Below are positions 24,117 to 34,491 of a stretch of 64,000 nucleotides of DNA, piece after piece (position 1 is the stretch's first letter; each line of letters starts with the position of its first letter). Origin of the DNA: Linyphia triangularis (taxonomy: Eukaryota; Arthropoda; Arachnida; Araneae; Linyphiidae). The stretch lies in assembly GCA_963978545.1 (NCBI GenBank), contig OZ021723.1:2976001-3040000 (forward strand). Reading direction: 5' to 3'. Both the position numbers and the translations under genes were made by a program. The notes under the pieces were generated by a model. It saw only the letters and a program-made list of their open reading frames with translations. It did no database searches and was not told the origin of the DNA.

Positions 24117-24617
24117 TTAGGCTTCCCGTTCTTGACATGTGAATTTATTTTCCAAGTCTGTCAAAGAAATTAGTAAATGTTGTTTTAGAAATTGAAAGTG
24201 ATGTACTGGGGACTGCTTTTTCTTTATAGTAATCCAGTTTATTTCCCCGGATTTTAAAACTTCGCACTCGAGGCCTTTTCCACGGTTAAGGATCCTCTTC
24301 ATAGAAACTAAACGCCTTCATTGGCCTTGCATCGAATTTCCGCATCAAACCTAGTGGTCCTCTCGAGTTGCGGCATCCAATCATGTGGCGCCTGAGAAGC
24401 TTAAAGGGCTAATACAATCAAATTTTTTGGCAAACGGATAGTCCGGACGGATGCCCGATATGCGCTGAAGTATTCCAGGGGAAAGCTCCGACTCAGGCCT
24501 AAGACAAACCGGACCTCCGAGAATGCCAGGCAATGTGAACTTTTTGTCGCTAACAATTAGCTCACCAACCGTCGACGCTTTAATACGTAAGTACCCTTTT
24601 CTCGTTAGTTTATACAA
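24117..24617 (-). other. Unrecognised coding-like block, GC-richer than its surroundings
   Basis: Two minus-strand frames (24617-24381 and 24302-24117) follow each other with a few stops between. The first reads protein-like: GELIVSDKKFTLPGILGGPV, PESELSPGILQRISGIRPDY and PFAKKFDCISPLSFSG. Base composition and residue choice are unlike the AT-driven noise nearby. It may be a decayed element or an old exon. No intact splice pair or catalytic motif was found and I cannot name a family. Confidence 0.35.
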
Positions 24618-24619
24618 TT

Positions 24620-25860
24620 TTTAAATCATTTATATTAACTCTGATTTTGTTGTGTTTGTTTGTGGGTGTATTTGTCGATGGCGGGCAAATCTGTGGAGGA
24701 CTAATTCATCCCCTTGACGCTATCCAATCGGGCCGAAACTTGCCAGATAGATTCGATGTCGATGACAGTGCATTCTATCAAATTTTAGGGCTGTGACTGT
24801 AACTAAAAGGTCGCTATTACGGAATACTAATAAACTAACTTGCGGTTATCCAATCGAACTGAAATATTATTTAATCGACCATTTTAAAAACACTTTCCTG
24901 TTGCCAAACTTGTTAGAATAAATAAATAATAAAATTGTTTTAATCGGAATAAATAAAAATTATTTGGATGCGAGTGCCTAAATTCACGCTAATTTTTAAT
25001 AAATAAATTGTGAAACGTAGTTTGCCGCACATTTTGCTGATAGAAATGTTTTTGATTTTAAAATTAGATGCAAACACCAAGCCCACGCTGTTTACAGAAT
25101 CAGCGCTGTGTTAATGAATATAAAAATTGGCTATGCATATAAAGGATTTATATTAAAAACTATGTTTTTATGGGGTATATTATTACTTTTTTAAGTTAAA
25201 TATTTCGTACATTAGAAACGCCAAACGCTTTGGTTGCAGCTTTTTTCCCATAAGATCATACATTTCTATGTAAAAACCTACTAGTTCACAAGTACCCAGA
25301 CACTTATTTTAAACTTGTGTGTCCAATGTTTCCAACTAGCAATAGGCTAAAACAAAATCCCTTTTCTAATGCTGATAACGGTTATAAATTTTTAAGCATT
25401 GTGTAGGGGGTTTCCTACACATTTAAGTAATGAGAAGTGCTGTCAATGGTTAATACTACATGAGATTTTAAAATTCGAAGTAATGATAAAATATAACGCA
25501 AAAAACTTTGTAAAAATAAATCGATTTTTTATGCTGGTTGGACAATCTCTTATGCACTAGTGTTTTCTAAAAAATCTAATTACTGTGATTCATGAATTTC
25601 TTTTGAGATCAAAGAACTAGGAAAAGTCAATAGTAGTTATTTTTAGTGTTTTCAGAAATTGAATTTCTTTATCATAGAAAAGATCTTGTTTAATTTGAAA
25701 GATTACTTATTTTTGATACATGAGATTAATATTTTTGATTCAAAAAAACTTTTACTAATTACTTTCAATTACCCTTATGTATACATTGGAAAATGAAAGC
25801 ATAGCATTCAGTCGAAAAAAAAAAAAAATCGATTTTTTTTTCATTTCTCCACGTTTTGGA
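24620..25860. other. Intronic sequence, nothing recognised
   Basis: AT-rich, no gene or clear repeat. Confidence 0.45.
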
Positions 25861-25864
25861 ACAT

Positions 25865-26045
25865 CCTAATTTCAAAAAGGTTGTCTAGAACAATTTGATT
25901 CTAACAATTGACCTAGGACGTTCAAATTTGGTGTGTGGGTTAGTTGTGACCATGAGACCTACCATTATGGTTTTTGTCAAAATCGCGCATGCGCATAAGT
26001 TAGCTGACATTGAAAAAATCATGTTTTTCTGCATCAATGTTCTTC
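25865..26045 (-). repeat. Dispersed repeat family R1, partial inverted copy
   Basis: The reverse complement carries TTATGCGCATGCGCGATTTT, ACCATAATGGTAGGTC and CACACCAAATTTGAACGTC in the same order as the middle of the copies at 2963-3640 and 32232-33010. Confidence 0.65.
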
Positions 26046-26099
26046 CATTCGATTATACTGTTTTTAGTTGTTTTTTCGTTTGAATGTCATGTCTTCTTA

Positions 26100-26490
26100 C
26101 TTTGGCCTCCTATTTTCTACATATCTGTTCTTTTTGTTGAAATCTGTCGACTGAGGTAGTGTTTTTTAGATTTTGAGGGCAATTATAGTGGCAGCAGATG
26201 TGATAAAATTGAATGCTGTGTGCTCGAATCATTATCTTGATTAGAAAAAAATGGAGGTATTTGTAATACCCACATTTTGGTTTGAAAAAGGCATTATTCA
26301 AAATATTCAAAGAGAACTCATGATTCATTATTTCATCATTAAACACCAATTTACCAAGTCCCAATGCTGACCAAATTCTTGGGATTAAGTTCATAATTTT
26401 TTCTTCTGCATACAATAATGCGGCCATCGAAACCAAAAATATTAAATGTGTTTTTATCTTCAAATAAGACATGATTCCAATACATTTCGG
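26100..26490 (-). pseudogene. Tc1-like transposase relic (DDE part)
   Basis: In one minus frame near 26480-26360 the sequence reads HVLFEDKNTFNIFGFDGR, then RRKNYELNPKNL, the first catalytic block and following segment of a Tc1-like transposase (normally FSDE..FN.FG.DG). After a stop and a frame change it continues with NHEFSLNILNNAFFKP and HSIQFYHI, corresponding to the region around the second Asp. The usual QDN triplet is not intact. Decay continues upstream to about 26600. The open frame at 26472-26110 mixes these frames and is not a real gene. Confidence 0.7.
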
Positions 26491-26599
26491 GCATATTTAT
26501 CTTTAATTTTGTTAAGAAAGAGACGAAACTTCGTATTTTTAGCTTTTACAAAATTTTCTTCGGGCAGAACACCCATGTTGTCCAACTGATTTGACCACT

Positions 26600-27725
26600 T
26601 TTCAAACAGTTTCTAGTGAAATTTTCAATTACATTTTGGAAAAAGCTTTTATAGGCCAGAAACGTGGACTTTTCTCAAATGTTCTTACAATAAATCCCTT
26701 TTCACGTTTATATAACTTTGTTGGGCAATCTTTTCTTGGCTGGTTTTGAATTCTAATTTCTTGTTTAAAACGTTTTATTACATACTAAACAGTTAAATGG
26801 AATAAATGTAATATAATAGCCATATATAGAATTTACTATTTTTGCGATGAAATAGGATCAAGTTTAGACTGCTGTTTGCTGATTCGAACCATTTTAAAGA
26901 ATGTAATAAATTGAGAAGGTAAATATTACAGGCAATCGATTTTTAAAAAGTCATCACAATGCAAAAATTATTATTTAAAAAAAAAAAAAAAAAAAAACCG
27001 CGTAAAAACTAATATTATTAATGCGATTGTCAGAAAATATTATGGTGTACGAACACTTTTGTGGAATTTTTTTCTCTGGATCTACGAATCTATGTTTTTA
27101 TAAAAATAAAACGATTCAATACTTCTTTTAAAAATGTCAGATTTCATTGAGAGCTAAATTAACATTCTACAAAAAATATTGAAGTCAATATTTGAATTCA
27201 ACTCCAAACAACAGAACTTTTTCTACAAATGTTTAAACCGTACGAAGACTTTTGGGAGCTACTGTATTTGTATTAGATTCGTCACACTTAATTGCATGTG
27301 ACAATAATATGCAGATGAAAGAAAATCTAACAAACTGTAAAGAAACATTTCTAACGATTTTTTTTATTTCTTTGAGTTGACAACATTTTTAATATTGACT
27401 CTGTTTAGAAATACATAGCTCTAATACTTAGTCAACCTTCTGAAATTGAGAATAAACAGGATTGTTTCATATCAGCATTTAATATGTTGCCATCTCTCCT
27501 CTCTTAACTTTTTTCATACCAATTGATTATGCACATGACGTCAAAGTCTTTTAATAGTTAAATGATTAATCGAAGGATTAGCATCATACAATTTAACTTA
27601 AATTTTCGTTGACATATAAACTCTTAATTTATCATTTTCTTCTCCTTATACGCAAGCTGTATGCTGTTCAAAATGGTACGATTGTGGTGGTCTCGTGTAC
27701 AAATGACACATATAAAGTCTATTCA
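26600..27725. other. Intronic sequence, nothing recognised
   Basis: AT-rich with an A-tract at 26978-26997. No feature supported. Confidence 0.45.
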
Positions 27726-27727
27726 CC

Positions 27728-28184
27728 AGTGGGTCACTTCTCTCTAGTGGTTAACACGCTTGTCTACTGATCATGAAGTCACTGGTTCGACTTCCAGTAA
27801 GAGCTCAAAGCTACATGATCTTCATTTATAAATTGACACATTATTTAATTGATTGCCCAAATATAATCTCAACTATTTTATTTCATGTCCCAAATGGCAA
27901 TTTGGGACATATTTTCTAATAATGCTGATTTGTTCGGTGTGTCGTTGTCCCAGGTTAAAAAAGAATGTATTAATTGTATTTCTTTTTAATACTTCTTCTT
28001 CAATATTTTTGCCTTGTAATTTTACTTATGGATGTTGTTTGAAGTGAGTGTATATTTAACTTTTGTGTTTTAGTGTTTTAAGTTATATTTCCCCCTGCAT
28101 TTTTTCCACATTGTTTCATCACTATAAATGATATTTTTCTATTGTATCCGATATGAATAAATAAATGAACAAAAAAAAAAAAAA
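27728..28184 (+). mobile_element. tRNA-headed SINE-like retroposon with poly-A tail
   Basis: The head contains a pol III A box (CTAGTGGTTAACACGCTTG) at 27744 and a B box (GGTTCGACTTCC) at 27784. About 370 bases of unrelated body follow, ending in GAATAAATAAATGAAC and a run of 14 A. A target duplication was not found. The small frame 27853-28047 lies in the body and has no recognised motif. Confidence 0.65.
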
Positions 28185-28189
28185 GTTTG

Positions 28190-29425
28190 GCTCAGTACAA
28201 CCATTGATATGAACCAAACTATGAATCATACGCAAGTTTGAGCATGGCCATCGGTATTCGCTGGAAAATATATATTTTCCTTCAATTCCTAAGAGCATTT
28301 ATCTCCACCGCCTTCTACACCATCTAGTGTCTAGTGGTTTGGGTCTTTGAGATTACAATTTCTAGTCTAGCTTTGGTAATATTTTCTGAAAAATTTCTGT
28401 CAAAAAATAATTCAGGAAAAAACCAAAAACAACAACAACAACAACCAGAGAAAGCGTCATAAGCAATCCAACTAAGCAACCTCAAGCTTAGTTGAATTTC
28501 AAAAGCTGAAACTAAAGTAATGTTGCAATCCCACGGCACAATTTTTTTTTTTTTCAACACATTTCGAAACCGGAAATAAAGAGTAGCAGGAGGTAAACAT
28601 TTCAACAGTTGAGTATTTTTCAATCTCGCTCGTCTGAATGTCGCTATGTTAAAGTCACACCACTACCTATTACAGAAATGTCAGTTTCTTTTTCTACCTT
28701 TAATGACTTACTTGTATTAAGTTATTTAGCATAAATTTTTTTTACGCAGTTATGGTTGAAATTGGTTTAGCAATTACAAGTTAAAATTATACTATTTCTC
28801 ACATTTTCCGCCTCCTTTCAGCCCAAACCTCGTTATTATCATTTTAAACCACAAAAGATGTGAACGAAACTGTGTACTCAATAATTTGGAATAGTCAAGA
28901 CATCTAGGGGCTTGTTATAGAAAATTGATTATTTAAAATAAGTTAGTTTCGAAAAAATTCTTATTTTATACGGAATGATGTATCTTCTGTGTTATATTAA
29001 GAGCGTTTCTAAATTTATAGAAAACTTAAAAAAAATTTCAGTTTTCGAATAAATTATTGTAAACTAATTAAGTGCTCAGAGAAATGGACAGAAACAGATT
29101 TCGGGGTTTCTTTTTAGAAATGAATAGCTATATTATTTCATTAACATATGGCTTCATATGTATGAGTGAACAACACCCCAGTTTTAATTACGTAGACTGG
29201 GGTTTTTAATTTAGAGCAAATTTGCTAGATACCACCATCGGTCGACAGAAAAGTGCATATTTTCCTTTGAGGTAAAAATATATATATTTTTTTCCTATAT
29301 AACTGCGCAATTTTCAACGTTACAAATGCCAAATATGGAATGTGGTTGAAGATGGCATACCGGTTGTATTTTTTATTTTACTTTACTGCCCAGACCACAG
29401 AACACGCCCAGAAAGACTTAGAGAT
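28190..29425. other. Intronic sequence, nothing recognised
   Basis: The frame 28623-28324 on the minus strand owes its CCCCC run to an AAC microsatellite near 28428-28445. No gene supported. Confidence 0.45.
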
Positions 29426-29431
29426 AAACAT

Positions 29432-30060
29432 AGAGGCGACTGCAATTTTTGGATCCCATCGAACATCATTCTGATTTTTTTTTATAGAAATTAGAGAAAA
29501 GTGAGTAGATTAGGAATCCACTGGTCTGCCGTGGCAAAAATGGCAGAAACTGGTCAAAAATCGACTTTTAATAAGTTGAACTAAATCCAATTGCCAAATG
29601 AGCCATAACTTGCCAAATAATGAGCATTTTTTTTTTATTTGGTTACCCTCACTCTTTAATTATCAATTAAGAAGGTTGCAGACGATTCAGATATCTGGCG
29701 ACGGTCTACTTGCATAGGACAAATAAACATTACGTCCCGGATGACATAACTGATGTCGCCAATTTGGCTTACTTTTAAAAGATACAAATTTTCCAAGCCA
29801 GAGATCAGAAATCGTTTGCGCTCTTTCTCATTGAAAATCAAAATGCAGGGTTGCCAGACGAAAAAGTTTCTTCTCTTTTTGGCAAGTTATGACATATTTG
29901 GCAATCGTATTTTAGTTCAACTCATTCCAAGTCGATTTTGATCAGTTTCGACCATTTTTGCCACGGCAGACTAGTGGATTCCTAATCAACTCACTTTTCT
30001 CCAATCTCTATAAAAATTCAGAGTGATGTTCGATGGGGTCCAAAAATTGCAGTCGCCTCT
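29432..30060. mobile_element. Fold-back element F1, copy A
   Basis: Begins AGAGGCGACTGCAATTTTTG and ends with its reverse complement CAAAAATTGCAGTCGCCTCT. Arms of roughly 250 bases share CGAACATCATTCTGA, ATCCACTGGTCTGCCGTGGC and TAACTTGCCAAA blocks in mirror order around a centre near 29750. No coding sequence. Two more copies are in the window (30208-30890 and 40168-40692). Confidence 0.85.
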
Positions 30061-30207
30061 CGGACTAAGAGCTTTGATTCATCTGGACAGGATTTTATCC
30101 TCTCGGTTATTATTTGTCAGGTTTTTTTATAATTCTACTGCAATTACATAAATTCTAAGTTTTTATTATATAAGATATGGATTTATTTATAGTATTTTAT
30201 TTCGTAT

Positions 30208-30890
30208 ATAGTAGTCCGAGAGGCGACTAAAAGTTCAGATTCTCCAGCGAACTTTATTCTGAATTTTGTACAGAATGTAGAGGAATGTTGGTAGATTATG
30301 AATCCACTGATCAGCCGAGGCAAAATTGGCCGAAACTATTCCAAAATCGACCATTAATCAGTTGAACTAAATCTAAATGCCAAATATGCCATAACTTGCC
30401 AAAAAAGGAGCATTCTTTTTTTATGTAGTAACCCACTGCTCTTTAATATTCAATGAGGAAAAGTGCAGACGATATTTATAATCCAGCAAAAAATACTTCT
30501 ATCGTTCAAAAGTGAGCCAAGTTATGATAAATATTTTAAAAATTACGTCACTGATGACGCAATAGTTATTGCCAACTTGGCTGACTTTTAAAAGATGCGA
30601 GTATTTGGTCCTAGAGATCCAATATCACCTCCACCTTTCCTTATTGAAAATTAAATAGTGAATGGTTACCAGAAAGAAATGGTTGTTAATTTTTTTTTTA
30701 TCAAGTTATGACGTATTTGGTAATCGGATCTAGTTCAACTCTTTCAAGGTCAATTTTAGAATAGCTTCGTGCATTTTTGCCTCGGTAAACCAGTGAATTC
30801 ATGATCTACAAACAACTTTTCTACATTACATAAAAAATTCAGAATGTTGTTCGATGATATACCTATACTTGCAGTCGCTACTCTGCGTAC
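30208..30890. mobile_element. Fold-back element F1, copy B (diverged)
   Basis: Begins near GTCCGAGAGGCGAC and ends near TTGCAGTCGCTACTC, with diverged inner arms that keep AATCCACTGATCAGCCGAGG, ATAACTTGCC and the mirror copies. The centre carries ATTACGTCACTGATGACG. Copies A and B are separated by about 150 bases and share GAGAGGCGAC on facing ends. Confidence 0.75.
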
Positions 30891-30928
30891 AAGGAAAGAA
30901 ACAAAAATGACCTTCTTTCTTTCAAGGG

Positions 30929-31463
30929 GAGTTGGTATCCTCTATAGCGGAAGTATTTGACATAGAAGCCTAATTTTGTTTTCAGTGCATTTAGCAGACA
31001 CTTGTTATTCTACTGAAGTTAGCTTTTGATGGTGATTAATATACTTTTTTTTTAAATAAATTTAAGTGAAAGTCACTCAAAGTTGTTAAAAATCACAAGT
31101 TTTTTTTGCCAAAAAAATCCAAAACAAAAAATATTTTTTAAATACCAACACAATCTCACTTCAGTATATACAGATACATAAAAGGAATATGTGGTAAAAA
31201 TTTCAGGAAGATTGTTTGAGCAGTTTCTGATAAATGATACATGAATAATGATAAATGTAGTTTTGAGAAAAACGCATTTTAAAAAAATCTTTACTTACAC
31301 TAATAGTTATAAATTTTGTCTTCAAAAAATTATTGAAAATACTTTTAGTTGAAGTAATATTACAAATGAGGTATCCTTTTAGAGGAGAGAATTTAAATTT
31401 TGATAACCAATAATGAACTCAAAATCGATTATTTTATACATTTGTGGATACCAACTCCTCTTC
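30929..31463. mobile_element. Inverted-repeat MITE M3, copy next to the channel exon
   Basis: The left end AAGGGGAGTTGGTATCC is mirrored by GGATACCAACTCCTCTTC at the right. The interior resembles the palindromic element at 33735-34487. Its right end is only about 30 bases from the splice donor of the exon at 31493-31613. Confidence 0.7.
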
Positions 31464-31492
31464 CTACTAACACAACATAAACGCATGAATAC

Positions 31493-31613
31493 CTGTTGTA
31501 TTGAGTGTCTTCGAGTTGTCTTGGAACGCGGCCTCTTGGTGGGGTGGCGGGGGGACAGTGGAGTGACTGCCATCGACCATCATCACGCCACCACCACCAC
31601 ACTCCACGGACTC
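31493..31613 (-). CDS. Cngl: CNG-like channel, first visible exon, possible start (121 bp)
   Basis: Acceptor AG is at 31615-31614 after a strong pyrimidine tract; donor GT is at 31492-31491. Of three frames, only the one ending one base into a codon fits the next exon, where G joins CA to give Ala. That frame is open for 40 codons: ESVECGGGGVMMVDGSHSTV, then PPPPHQEAAFQDNSKTLNTT. Its Pro/Thr/Ser-rich character continues into the exon at 22338-22492. Tandem ATG codons (MM, with G after the second) at 31583-31578 are candidate starts if the promoter at 31865-31969 is used; otherwise further N-terminal exons lie upstream. Confidence 0.72.
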
Positions 31614-31767
31614 CTGAAAAAAGGAAAACAAACAACATTATGCCCACATCATCACTATTGTTAAGAATTTTTCCCAGAGGCAATGATGGCACAATTTTTA
31701 AGATAAAAATTTATTCTCTTCAGAAAACTCACAAAATTTATTCACAGACAACAGTGTAATCACTCAC
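31614..31767 (-). other. Candidate short intron between promoter exon and channel exon
   Basis: A donor-like GTGAGT at 31767-31762 and the firm acceptor at 31615-31614 would define a 154-base intron. Confidence 0.4.
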
Positions 31768-31865
31768 AAGCTTCAGTAAGAACAACTTCGAAAACAGCGA
31801 TTATACAAGTCCACTCTAGTAGGTAAACAAAGCGATCAGCGTTCATCGAAGTCCGAAGACAATCT
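31768..31865 (-). other. Candidate untranslated first exon
   Basis: Runs from the predicted transcription start (A of TCAGATT at 31865) to the donor-like site. It contains an upstream ATG at 31846-31844 whose frame (MNADRFVYLL...) would hit a stop exactly at the junction if spliced to 31613. Confidence 0.35.
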
Positions 31866-32014
31866 GACCACTTTCCCGATCTCCAGTCTTATTTATACTT
31901 GGCGCGAGAGCACATTCCCGAAATTTCCAGCCAATTCGTCGGAAAAGAAAAATCTCGAAATTTCTCGATTGCTTTAGGTGTTGCCACCTTTTCCCAACCT
32001 GTATAATCGCTGTT
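31793..32014. repeat. 18-bp inverted repeats framing the promoter
   Basis: AACAGCGATTATACAAGT at 31793-31810 and its complement at 31997-32014 (one mismatch) bracket the TATA box, initiator and heat-shock elements. No matching target duplication is visible. Confidence 0.7.
31865..31969 (-). promoter_or_regulatory. Heat-shock-type core promoter
   Basis: On the minus strand, a TATA box (TATAAATA, 31897-31890) is placed 32 bases before an initiator TCAGATT (A at 31865), the canonical spacing. Upstream are two heat-shock elements: a perfect three-unit site TTCCCGAAATTTC at 31915-31927 and an imperfect four-unit site around CTCGAAATTTCTCGA at 31952-31969. This arrangement is that of arthropod hsp promoters. 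It points toward the channel exon 250 bases downstream. It could instead belong to an unrecognised mobile element. Confidence 0.7.
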
Positions 32015-32231
32015 AATAAATAAAATAAGATAAAATAAATTACAATAGAATTTTAAAATAATACGTCACTATTTACACTATATACAGACAATTTGTGCAA
32101 CACTATTATACATACAGGATATTTCAAATAGGACTCTTTAATCTGCACATGCCATGGTATGCTAAACAGTGAGAGACGGAAAGAAGAGACAGGTAGTATG
32201 CCAGACAAACAGGTATGGAATTTTAAATACA

Positions 32232-33010
32232 CCAGGTTGAACTAGGGGTGTGGAACATCGCACAACTTTCAATTACACTATAATTTTGCTTATTACATTC
32301 AAACTTATAATGCTAGTTACCATTTTCATATTTTCATTCATTTAAATATAGCCAAGATGGCGAAGTTGGCGTTGTTGTTTTATAGATAACACATTGTCCT
32401 TTCTTGTGCGTGAAACAGAAGAAAATCGATCGTTGATAGCGATGCTCAAGGACAGAGATCTCTGAGTTAAAGGCACTCGTTTTTCAACTGTTTATGTTTT
32501 TATCGTATTTCTAAGGGAATTTTAAAGTTGGGGACTATTAGAACACCTTAAGAGGTAAAAGCACAAAGAATTTAATCAAAATCGTTAGAGCCTTTTTTCA
32601 ACAATTGCTGAAATTCTTGATTTTTCATAATTTCAACTTTATGCGCATGCGTGATTTTAACAAAAACAATAATGGTAGGTCCCTACTAACTCGCACACCA
32701 AGTTTGAACATCATAGATCAATTTGTTCGGGAGTTATGCTGACCACGTATACAAATATACACGGACATACATTTTTCTGGATCACTTATTTGAAATCAGA
32801 GTGTGGGAAACAGAAGGGGTGAGGGGGGGGAATGAAAGAAAAAAAAATGAAAGAAAAAATGAGGTTTTTTTTTACTGAACACTATACTTTTATTACCCTA
32901 TGTGAACATATGGGAACATGAAAGAAAAAAAAAAATGAAAGAGAAAATGAAGTTTTTTTTGACCGAACACTATACTTTTATTACCCTATGTGAACATATG
33001 GGTAAGTGAA
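32232..33010 (+). repeat. Dispersed repeat family R1, copy 2
   Basis: Begins GGGGTGTGGAACATCGCACA and contains the R1 blocks (GTGCGTGAAACAGAA, TATGCGCATGCG, AATGGTAGGTCCC). Its last 190 bases are a tandem duplication of about 115 bases ending in TTACCCTATGTGAACATATG, followed by GG and a mirror TTACCC/GGGTAA pair. Confidence 0.75.
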
Positions 33011-33734
33011 AATAAAAATTGATTGATTGAAGTCAATTTGGTGACGTTTGTACACGTATTACCATGGGGCCCAGTTTCATAATGCAAAGATTATTTAAGC
33101 GAGTGGCAACAGCCGAATGGTTACCCAAACAGAGGTCAAGAAAGACAAGAAAAAGATTGTAGTTTGCAAGAAAAAAGATATGATAGATTTCAGCAATTTT
33201 CAATTTAACATCTTCTTTAAAAAAAGTAATAAAAGCGCGTCCATTTGTATTTCGCCTTCATTATTTTGATAAATCGTCACAGTTACCACTCGCTTAGATA
33301 AATCTTTGCAATATGGATGGATTTGTCATTAAACCAAACTTGTGAATATGAGGTACTAAAAACCTGTCAGTGAAACCAATGAATTCATTCCACTATATTC
33401 AGATGTTACAATCATTTATTGCCACATTTTCATATTGTCACTAATTTTCATATTTTTTATTTAGATTTCTAAGCAACAACATAATATACAAGTGTAAATA
33501 AATTATACGTAATAAAAGAAGGTCTTAGTTTTGAAATTGGTAAAAGCACATATCCATTGAAGGCATTAGAAGCAAAGAGATCCAAGTGACTTTTCTTAAC
33601 TTTTGAGAAAATACATTTTAAAGTTTCTTATTTATATTAAATTCTATGAAAACTAGTGATATCTTCATCCCAGAGGTTAGTATTTGAACAACTCATAATT
33701 TTCATACAAATTTTATATAAATAAGAAAGTTTAA
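33011..33734. other. Sequence upstream of the channel exons, nothing recognised
   Basis: No gene or clear element apart from sequence bordering the MITE that follows. Confidence 0.4.
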
Positions 33735-34487
33735 GGGGAGTTGTTACCTAAAAATTTGTAATAAATTAATTTTGAGTTTATTGTTGATTATTAAAATGTG
33801 ATTTTTTCCCTTTAAAATGTCAACTTATTTATAATAATAACTCATTTAGGAGTATTTTTAATAATTTTTGGAAGACATTTTTTTTTAACTATAAGTGTAA
33901 GTAATGTTTTCTTTAAAATGCGTTTTCTCAAAACTACATTTTTCATTACTCATGTACTATTTTCTCAGAAATTGCTCAAGCTATCTACCTAAAATTTTTA
34001 TCACATATTCAATTTATGTATCTGTATTGACTGAAGTAAGGTTTTGTTATTATTTTAAAAACATTTATTGTTCAGGCTAATTTCGTCAAAAAAAACTTGT
34101 GATTTTTAATAAATATGAGCGACTTACACAATAATTCATTAAAAAATAAAAAGTAATTATAATTATAATTAAACACAATTATAATTAAAACACAACTTCA
34201 GTAGAATAACAAGTGTCTGCTAAATGAGATGAAGAAGTAATTAAGCTTTATATCAAATATTTTCTGAGAAAAAGGTACATGAGTAATGAAAAACGTCGTT
34301 TTGAGATAAATGCATTTTAAAGACAAGCTTACTTTCACTAATAGTTCATAATTTTATCTTCCAAAAATTATTAAAAATACTTCTAAATGAGGTATTATTA
34401 CAAATGACGTATTATTTTAAAGGGAAGAATTAAAATTATAATAACTCAAAATAAGTTTTTTTATAAATTTTAGGGTGCCAACTCCCT
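33735..34487. mobile_element. Palindromic MITE M3 with TTAA flanks
   Basis: Starts GGGGAGTTGTTACC after TTAA (33731-33734) and ends GGGTGCCAACTCCCT before TTAA (34488-34491). The halves are imperfect inverted copies (ACTACATTTTTCATTACTCATG mirrored by CATGAGTAATGAAAAACG, AAAATTATTAAAAATACT and others) with a centre near 34130. No ORF. Related to 30929-31463. Confidence 0.75.
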
Positions 34488-34491
34488 TTAA

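Noticed and set aside
27744..27800. Functional tRNA gene
   Set aside because: A and B boxes are present, but the acceptor and anticodon stems do not pair and a SINE body with poly-A follows.
28324..28623. 99-aa minus-strand ORF with a cysteine run
   Set aside because: The cysteines come from an AAC microsatellite read on the other strand.
31429..31692. Alternative frames through the 31493-31613 exon
   Set aside because: Both other frames end in a phase that does not fit the next exon of the channel.
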